Origin: JAMCZU01 sp964479405
GTDB lineage: Bacteria > Patescibacteriota > UBA1384 > UBA12157 > JAENIV01
Direction: 5' to 3'
Assembly (NCBI GenBank): GCA_964479405.1
Contig: CAYZMA010000035.1
Location: 1 to 9,208, forward strand
Length of the DNA: 9,208 nucleotides
Shown here: one piece after another, positions 5,685 to 9,208 of the stretch
Layout: each line of letters begins with the position of its first letter
Position numbering within the stretch: the first letter of the stretch is position 1
Notes under the pieces: model-generated
What the model was told of the DNA's origin: nothing
Database searches by the model: none
What the model saw: the letters and a program-made list of their open reading frames with translations, nothing else
Program-made: the position numbers and the translations under genes

Positions 5685-6413
5685 GTGAAAAAGTTGCATT
5701 TATGCGTGATAATTATCACAGTTATCTTATTAGCAACCACTACCTTTGCCCAGCAACCAGTGATTTGTTTTGACCCTGGCCATGGAACAAAAAATTCTCG
5801 TGTAGGAACCAGCGGTGAAGCTCAAATAACTTTAGCTATTGCTTTGGAAATCAGCCGTCAGCTAAAAAACTACTGGAATACTCAAGCAGTTTTGACTCAT
5901 CAAAAAATTGGTCAAAATCTTGGCGCCAAAAATCCTGATCAAGACAATCGTCTAAGAGCTCTGATTGCTAATCAGTCCGGAGCATTTCTCTTTGTCCGAC
6001 TTCACGCCGATGCCCCTTCTGGCGTCGCTGCCATCTATTATCCTCAAGCTCATCCTGACCAATTGCTTGCTCAAACAAGCCAACTGGTAGCGGAATATGT
6101 TTGGACACAAATAAAGACTGTTTTACCAATCAGTATCCGTCGAGGTGGCGTTATCTCAGAATCAAAAACTGCTATTGGCGCTAAGCAGGGTAGACTCTTG
6201 ACGGGTTCGCGTTATTCAAAAATTCCGGTTATTACCATTGAAATGGTTCCTATGGATAAAAATGGCAAAAACTGGATTTCTCAGAAGAAAAATCAGCAAA
6301 TTTTAGCCCAAGCCATTATTATGGGGATTTACCATTATTATCAACACAGCAGACAACATCAAAATAACCCGCCAAAAGTTGGCGGGTTTTATTTAATAAA
6401 TCTTAGTCGGTAA
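5685..6413 (+). CDS. N-acetylmuramoyl-L-alanine amidase (Amidase_3), secreted
   Basis: A zinc amidase that would cut the bond between N-acetylmuramic acid and L-alanine in peptidoglycan. From GTG 5685 a signal peptide is clear (VKKLHLCVIIITVILLATTTFA, residues 1-22, cleavage before QQP). The catalytic domain then shows the expected residues: His33 in FDPGHG, Glu45 in SGEAQ, His107 in RLHAD and Glu186 in ITIEMV. At 242 residues it is a bare catalytic domain without wall-binding repeats. I reject the in-frame ATG at 5598: AAGGAGG (5669-5675) lies 9 nt before GTG 5685, and only this start puts the signal peptide at the N-terminus. The last ~15 residues (NNPPKVGGFYLINLSR) are encoded by the terminator hairpin, so the C-terminus may be an extension. 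It converges with and overlaps the lipoprotein gene by 11 nt. Confidence 0.92.
   Translation: MKKLHLCVIIITVILLATTTFAQQPVICFDPGHGTKNSRVGTSGEAQITLAIALEISRQLKNYWNTQAVLTHQKIGQNLGAKNPDQDNRLRALIANQSGAFLFVRLHADAPSGVAAIYYPQAHPDQLLAQTSQLVAEYVWTQIKTVLPISIRRGGVISESKTAIGAKQGRLLTGSRYSKIPVITIEMVPMDKNGKNWISQKKNQQILAQAIIMGIYHYYQHSRQHQNNPPKVGGFYLINLSR
6366..6390. terminator. Bidirectional intrinsic terminator inside the amidase 3' end
   Basis: A perfect 10-bp stem AACCCGCCAA/TTGGCGGGTT (6366-6375 and 6379-6388) with loop AAG is followed by TTTT (6387-6390) and more T on the plus strand, and by TTATTTT on the minus strand. It serves both convergent genes. It lies before the amidase stop (6411-6413) but beyond the stop of the minus-strand gene. 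Confidence 0.88.
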
Positions 6414-7245
6414 TTAATCCTTTTTGAAGTTGATACTGACGAACATACTGAGCATTGCGTTTTTCTACAGAAGAAAGTAAAGAATCAGAATAATTTTGAC
6501 TGACCTCGTACCAAGATTGAGCATTGAAATATGTTTGATATTTGGTTTTGACAAAATGCCGACCATAACGAGCATAGATTTCATTACGTATAATGTCCAA
6601 TTCCCAAGCCGAACGGCTAGCCAAATCACTTTCAGTGAGATACCTGACTTGAGATACTGGACAAATTCCCACTCCTCGAGCAATCACAAATGGCTGAGCT
6701 ATCCTTGATATTTGTCGCCCAACTTTTGGCTTTGAACTTGATTGAGAAGCAACAATCAGACCTTCAATTTTGGCTGCGATTTGGAAAGTCTCTCTAGGCA
6801 GTTCAGGCCAATCTTTTTGAAGTACCTGTTGATAAAAACTTAAAGCATCCCGGGCAGAATCACGAAGTTCGTCATAAGACTGGCCACTTTGCGCTCTTTT
6901 GTCAATAATCAACTGACAAAATTTATAGTAGCTGATATTTGCTTGGAGTCCTTGATCAAAATTAGTCTTCCAATCCAAAGGGAAATTAGCAACTTTGACC
7001 TGACCTTTCAGTTGATTAAGTTTCTCAATATTGGCAGAAGCTTTTTGATAAAGTTCCCTCAGCATCGGCTTGGGGTCAGCATATACTATAGCCTTAAAAC
7101 CCTGATTCAAAACAACCATCTCTTGCCATATGGCTTGCGCTTGAATCCAATTATACTCGATTTTTTTAACACAACCAGTCCAAAGAACCAACCCCAGAGA
7201 CAGAATTAGCCCCAAACCAACTATTGTTTTCGTCACCTGCTTCAC
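6403..7245 (-). CDS. YARHG-domain protein, probable lipoprotein, 280 aa
   Basis: The C-terminus (about residues 205-272) has the YARHG pattern: LTESDLASRSAWELDIIRNE, then IYARYGRHF, then YFNAQSWYEV, then an Asn-Ala near the end. This domain is usually extracellular and of unknown function, often tied to the cell wall. The N-terminus from GTG 7245 is basic, then hydrophobic (IVGLGLILSLGLVLWTGC), with Cys25 as possible lipidation site; Trp at -3 is unusual for a lipobox, so a plain membrane anchor is also possible. The middle (about 30-190) is helical without a known family. The upstream in-frame ATG 7341 is rejected because AGGAGG (7255-7260) lies 9 nt before GTG 7245 and the signal follows directly. 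It ends convergent to the amidase, with which it may share cell-envelope work. Confidence 0.87.
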   Translation of the reverse strand: MKQVTKTIVGLGLILSLGLVLWTGCVKKIEYNWIQAQAIWQEMVVLNQGFKAIVYADPKPMLRELYQKASANIEKLNQLKGQVKVANFPLDWKTNFDQGLQANISYYKFCQLIIDKRAQSGQSYDELRDSARDALSFYQQVLQKDWPELPRETFQIAAKIEGLIVASQSSSKPKVGRQISRIAQPFVIARGVGICPVSQVRYLTESDLASRSAWELDIIRNEIYARYGRHFVKTKYQTYFNAQSWYEVSQNYSDSLLSSVEKRNAQYVRQYQLQKGLITD

Positions 7246-7335
7246 TTTCGTCCACCTCCTAAATTGTTTAAATACAAACAAAAAAGGAATTATTCCCTCA
7301 TTGTTCATACTGAAAGTAGCAGGTCTTGAAGAAGA

Positions 7336-7460
7336 TGTCAAACTTTTTTATACTTTGGGCTTCAAAAACACCCGTATAGAATTTAGTAAAAAATTTGATT
7401 AAAATATCACACCAATAAATCGTGAGACTTTTATACGGTCGTATTAATATCTCAAGTTTT
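7336..7460. repeat. Intergenic repeat, copy B (contains palindrome copy 4)
   Basis: 7364-7460 is about 95% identical to 5457-5554. The part 7336-7363 is a weaker match to the clpP-like fragment; its minus-strand translation keeps FYTGVFEA where clpP has FYMSAQEA. The minus-strand TTGACA at 7336-7341 could be a -35 box for the lipoprotein gene, but the -10 position (TACTTT) is poor. Confidence 0.85.
7423..7454. promoter_or_regulatory. Palindrome copy 4, core ATACGGTCGTAT, at the PaaX-like gene promoter
   Basis: The arms TGAGA (7423-7427) and TCTCA (7450-7454) and the core at 7433-7444 share the centre 7438.5. The site ends 8 bp before the extended -10 box of the PaaX-like gene and so covers the place of the -35 box, a position typical of an operator. 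Confidence 0.72.
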
Positions 7461-7462
7461 TC

Positions 7463-7471
7463 TGGTATAAT
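7463..7471 (+). promoter_or_regulatory. Extended -10 promoter of the PaaX-like gene
   Basis: TGGTATAAT combines the extended -10 TGN motif with a perfect TATAAT (7466-7471). The -35 region (about 7443-7448) is non-consensus and overlaps palindrome copy 4. The start would fall near 7478, about 6 nt before ATG 7484, so the message is nearly leaderless. Confidence 0.8.
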
Positions 7472-7483
7472 ATAGTAAAAGAG

Positions 7484-8065
7484 ATGAAAAGAGAAATTGA
7501 AATTATTAATATCACTACGAAAGAAATACTTTTTTCTTTGTTTGATATTGTTGCTCTCGCTTACGAACCACGTCCGGCTTTTCGTGAACCAGTGAGAAAA
7601 TATATTGATAACCGACCTGCCGATCGGCAAAAATTTTTGGAACGTTTTGCCTATTTACGGAGGCAAGGTTATATCCAAACTTTCACCACAAGAAAAGAAA
7701 AGTATATTGAACTTACTCCCAGAGGAATTGCACATGTTAAAAATTTATTTTTACAAAACATAAAAATTATCCACAAAGATAAATGGGATAAAAAATGGCG
7801 AGTAGTCATTTTTGATATTCCTGAAAAACTCCACCATAGTCGCGATATTTTCCGAAATAAAATTAAGGAATTAAGTTTTATTCAAATTCAAAAAAGTGTT
7901 TATGTTTTTCCTTATGAGTGCACGCAAGAAATTTCCAAAATCAGTCAAATTTTAAACATCACTAAATATGTAACTATCATGATTTCGGAAATCATCCAAG
8001 GTGAAGAATTAATTTTAGAAAATTTCATTACAAAAAAAGTCCTACAAAAATTAGATTTGAAATAA
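7484..8065 (+). CDS. PaaX-like transcriptional regulator with Cas2-like domain, 193 aa
   Basis: Residues about 10-85 form a winged-helix region (TKEILFSLFDIVALAY, then FLERFAYLRRQGYIQTF, then YIELTPRGIAHV). Residues about 100-185 match the middle PaaX domain, a ferredoxin fold related to Cas2: KWRVVIFDIPEK, RDIFRNKIKEL, IQKSVYVFPYEC. PaaX proteins are usually near 300 residues; this one ends after the second domain. The Asp of FDIPEK sits where Cas2 keeps its metal-binding Asp, but no CRISPR array or cas gene is in the window, so DNA-binding regulation is the better reading. The start has almost no leader and only a weak AAGAG before it. Palindrome copies of the same family lie on both sides, one at its promoter, which suggests self-regulation; that link is inference. 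Confidence 0.85.
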   Translation: MKREIEIINITTKEILFSLFDIVALAYEPRPAFREPVRKYIDNRPADRQKFLERFAYLRRQGYIQTFTTRKEKYIELTPRGIAHVKNLFLQNIKIIHKDKWDKKWRVVIFDIPEKLHHSRDIFRNKIKELSFIQIQKSVYVFPYECTQEISKISQILNITKYVTIMISEIIQGEELILENFITKKVLQKLDLK

Positions 8066-8088
8066 TTAAAATAACATAGTCACTGTAT

Positions 8089-8133
8089 AACTTGAGATAT
8101 ATATACGACCGTATTATTATCTCAAGTTTTTCT
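8089..8133 (+). terminator. Palindrome copy 5, core ATACGACCGTAT; likely terminator of the PaaX-like gene
   Basis: The perfect 11-bp arms AACTTGAGATA (8089-8099) and TATCTCAAGTT (8118-8128) and the core ATACGACCGTAT (8103-8114) share the centre 8108.5. TTTTT follows (8127-8131). It starts 24 bp after the stop of the PaaX-like gene. The core centre is AC, that is, GT on the other strand. Confidence 0.78.
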
Positions 8134-8151
8134 GATATATATGTAAATTAA

Positions 8152-8180
8152 GAAAATCCGCACCCAATAAAGTGCGGATC
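8152..8180 (-). terminator. Intrinsic terminator of tRNA-like unit 2
   Basis: On the minus strand ATCCGCAC (8172-8179) pairs with GTGCGGAT (8156-8163), followed by TTTTCTTAA. It lies 21 bp after tRNA-like RNA 2. Confidence 0.85.
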
Positions 8181-8200
8181 AAATGATTGATAGTAATTTA

Positions 8201-8281
8201 TGCCCTCGGCAGGATTCGAACCCATGTTTTCTTCCAGGGTTACGTTCGCCCTTAGTCTTACCAGTATTAAACGACGGGGGC
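8201..8281 (-). tRNA. tRNA-like RNA 2, no normal anticodon loop
   Basis: An 81-nt element. The acceptor GCCCCCG (8275-8281) pairs with CGAGGGC (8202-8208) with one C.A mismatch, and the discriminator is A (8201). The D arm is GTTT/AGAC with a loop containing TGG. The T arm has TTCGAAT between ATGGG and CCTGC, with one weak pair at its base. The middle hairpin GGG-CGAACGTAA-CCC shows no U33 and no 5+7 anticodon arm; if forced, the anticodon would read ACG, but I do not support that. The loop CGAAC is complementary to GTTCG of the T loop, as in RNA 1. CCA is not encoded. It lies 26 bp after the 54-residue gene and 21 bp before a terminator, the same order as in unit 1. A decayed tRNA gene remains possible. 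Confidence 0.58.
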
Positions 8282-8307
8282 ACTCAAAACTGATAAAGTT
8301 CTGTTGG

Positions 8308-8472
8308 TTACCTCGTGGCATAAACTGCGATAAGTATTACATACCCTATAATCATCATCACCTGTCCTAGTAATACTGTTCTGGGCGCAAGTTTTCTACC
8401 AATCTCTATAGACAGCAGAACTACACCTACCAAGAAGACAACCAAGGATATCAAGCCCACTATCTTGTCCAT
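8308..8472 (-). CDS. Small two-helix membrane protein, 54 aa
   Basis: Start ATG 8472, stop TAA 8308-8310. The protein has two hydrophobic stretches, about residues 4-22 (IVGLISLVVFLVGVVLLSI) and 32-51 (TVLLGQVMMIIGYVILIAVY), joined by a short basic turn EIGRKLAPR. No family recognised; the size and layout recall small stress or toxin-type membrane peptides, but nothing specific supports that. AAGGAG lies 9 nt before this ATG; an earlier ATG directly after it (8481) is too close to be used. Transcription should start from the promoter in the clpP 3' end (8503-8531). A tRNA-like RNA and a terminator follow in the same unit. Confidence 0.75.
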   Translation of the reverse strand: MDKIVGLISLVVFLVGVVLLSIEIGRKLAPRTVLLGQVMMIIGYVILIAVYATR

Positions 8473-8502
8473 GATACTCATCTCCTTTTTTTCGTTATCA
8501 GC

Positions 8503-8531
8503 AGTATATCACTTTTTAATAACTTCGTCAA
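8503..8531 (-). promoter_or_regulatory. Promoter of tRNA-like unit 2, embedded in the clpP 3' end
   Basis: On the minus strand TTGACG (8526-8531), a 17-bp spacer and TATACT (8503-8508). The -35 box is formed by the codons for Leu-Asp-Glu near the ClpP C-terminus, the spacer holds the final codons and the TGA stop (8509-8511), and the -10 box begins directly after the stop. Confidence 0.8.
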
Positions 8532-9108
8532 GGAGACCGTACTTTTTGGCTTCTTGAGCGCTCATATAAAAATCACGATCGGAATCTTTTTCAATTTTTT
8601 CAACTTTTTGACCCGTATGTTTTGCTAATATTTCATTAATTGCTTTTTTAATTCGCAAAATTTCGCGGGTTTGAATTTCCACATCGGTCGCTTGGCCTTC
8701 GGCTCCGCCCATCACTTGATGAATCATTATGCGCGCGTTTGGCAAAGCATAGCGTTTCCCTTTAGCGCCACAGGCCAAAAGCACCGCCGCCGCTGACGCG
8801 GCTTGACCGATACAAATAGTAGAAACATCGGCTTTAACATATTGAATTGTGTCGTAAATCGCCATTCCTGCCGTGACCACTCCGCCGGGCGAATTAACAT
8901 AAATAGAAATATCTTTTTTAGCGTCTTCGGCATCTAAAAACAAAAGTTGAGCCATAACCAAATTAGCGACATAGTCATCAATCGGTCCGCCAATAAAAAT
9001 AATTCTGTCTTTTAAAAGTCTAGAATAAATATCGTAAGATCGTTCGCCAAATTGACTTTTTTCCAAAACCATTGGAACTAAATATTGATTCGTAATATCT
9101 TTTTTCAT
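8509..9108 (-). CDS. clpP: ATP-dependent Clp protease proteolytic subunit, 199 aa
   Basis: The serine peptidase core of the Clp protease, forming stacked heptameric rings in the cytoplasm and fed by a Clp ATPase. The catalytic triad is complete: Ser105 in GQAASAA, His130 in IMIHQ and Asp179 in DRDFYMS, with spacings 25 and 49 as in E. coli ClpP (97/122/171). The GGPID block near 40 and YVNSPGG near 70-76 are present. GQAASAAAVLLA differs a little from the usual GMAASMGAFLL. Length is normal. ATG 9108 has GAAGGA 9 nt before it, and a strong promoter lies at 9131-9159. No ATPase gene is adjacent. Its 3' end also carries a promoter for the following small gene, and a decayed copy of this end lies at 5411-5472. 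Confidence 0.97.
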   Translation of the reverse strand: MKKDITNQYLVPMVLEKSQFGERSYDIYSRLLKDRIIFIGGPIDDYVANLVMAQLLFLDAEDAKKDISIYVNSPGGVVTAGMAIYDTIQYVKADVSTICIGQAASAAAVLLACGAKGKRYALPNARIMIHQVMGGAEGQATDVEIQTREILRIKKAINEILAKHTGQKVEKIEKDSDRDFYMSAQEAKKYGLLDEVIKK

Positions 9109-9130
9109 AAATTTATATCCTTCGATGTCA

Positions 9131-9159
9131 ATTTTACTTTACATTTAAAAGAATGTCAA
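9131..9159 (-). promoter_or_regulatory. clpP promoter
   Basis: On the minus strand TTGACA (9154-9159), a 17-bp spacer and TAAAAT (9131-9136), 22 bp before ATG 9108. Near-consensus sigma70 type. No CIRCE-type repeat is seen. Confidence 0.82.
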
Positions 9160-9170
9160 GGCCATGGTAT

Positions 9171-9191
9171 CCCCGATGCCAAGCATCGGGG
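9171..9191. other. Strong hairpin upstream of clpP
   Basis: A perfect 9-bp inverted repeat CCCCGATGC/GCATCGGGG around CAA, 11 bp upstream of the clpP -35 box. On the plus strand a T-rich but interrupted tail follows. It is probably the terminator of a gene lying to the right on the other strand, seen in part, or a stable spacer hairpin; the window ends 17 bp later. Confidence 0.5.
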
Positions 9192-9208
9192 CTTGTTTAC
9201 TATTTATA

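Noticed and set aside
7246..7341. Upstream ATG start for the YARHG protein (adds 32 residues)
   Set aside because: AGGAGG lies inside the added part and serves GTG 7245, directly before the hydrophobic signal.
7298..7630. Minus-strand ORF of 110 residues
   Set aside because: It is antisense to the PaaX-like gene and repeat copy B; only its tail is informative, as a faint trace of the clpP end.
7484..8065. Reading the PaaX-like gene as a CRISPR Cas2
   Set aside because: It has an N-terminal winged helix and the PaaX-type Cas2-like domain; no repeat-spacer array or other cas gene is present.
3672..8128. The five palindromes as a CRISPR or REP array
   Set aside because: They are hundreds to thousands of bases apart, the arms differ in sequence, and there are no regular spacers.
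9109..9208. CIRCE or CtsR-type operator before clpP
   Set aside because: Neither consensus is visible; only a sigma70-type promoter and an unrelated hairpin at 9171-9191.

Overview
The window reads like a piece of a small-genome, AT-rich bacterium, most likely a member of the Candidate Phyla Radiation (Patescibacteria). The reasons are a divergent 16S rRNA gene interrupted by introns that encode homing endonucleases, shortened 16S variable regions, many small membrane or coiled-coil proteins without recognisable family, and a short PaaX-type protein. TGA is used as an ordinary stop (clpP ends in it), so nothing suggests a recoded lineage. No species name can be supported from the sequence alone.

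Left third (1-2680, minus strand): the 5' part of a 16S rRNA gene, entering the window at E. coli position 777 and running to its 5' end near 2288. It is cut by two group I introns, after E. coli positions 516 (262-1146) and 328 (1310-1996). Each carries a LAGLIDADG gene of a different subfamily. Upstream lie a leader of about 350 nt with a boxB/boxA-like antitermination site, a terminator-like hairpin and a near-consensus promoter (2645-2673).

Middle (2683-4640): a two-gene minus-strand operon of unknown membrane-anchored proteins ends directly at the rRNA promoter. Divergent from it is a plus-strand gene for a 284-residue coiled-coil protein with its own promoter.

Right half (4690-9208): an N-acetylmuramoyl-L-alanine amidase (plus), a convergent YARHG-domain lipoprotein candidate (minus), a PaaX/Cas2-like regulator (plus) and clpP (minus). 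Between them sit two minus-strand units with the same layout: a promoter of the form TTGACG-17 bp-TA box, small cargo ORFs, an 81-82 nt tRNA-like RNA without a normal anticodon loop, and an intrinsic terminator. In one unit the promoter lies inside the 3' end of clpP; in the other it lies in a decayed copy of that clpP end. The cargo differs: a 54-residue two-helix membrane protein in one; in the other a ~92-residue protein that needs a -1 frameshift at A AAA AAC plus a 61-residue Cys-rich protein.

Five intergenic palindromes share the core ACG(RT/AC)CGT, and their arms, although different in sequence, are centred exactly on that core. They flank the coiled-coil gene, the PaaX-like gene and both tRNA-like units. 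One covers the -35 region of the PaaX-like gene, so an operator family recognised by that protein is a reasonable but untested hypothesis. The twin tRNA-like units and the palindrome family are the parts of the window I cannot match to a known system.
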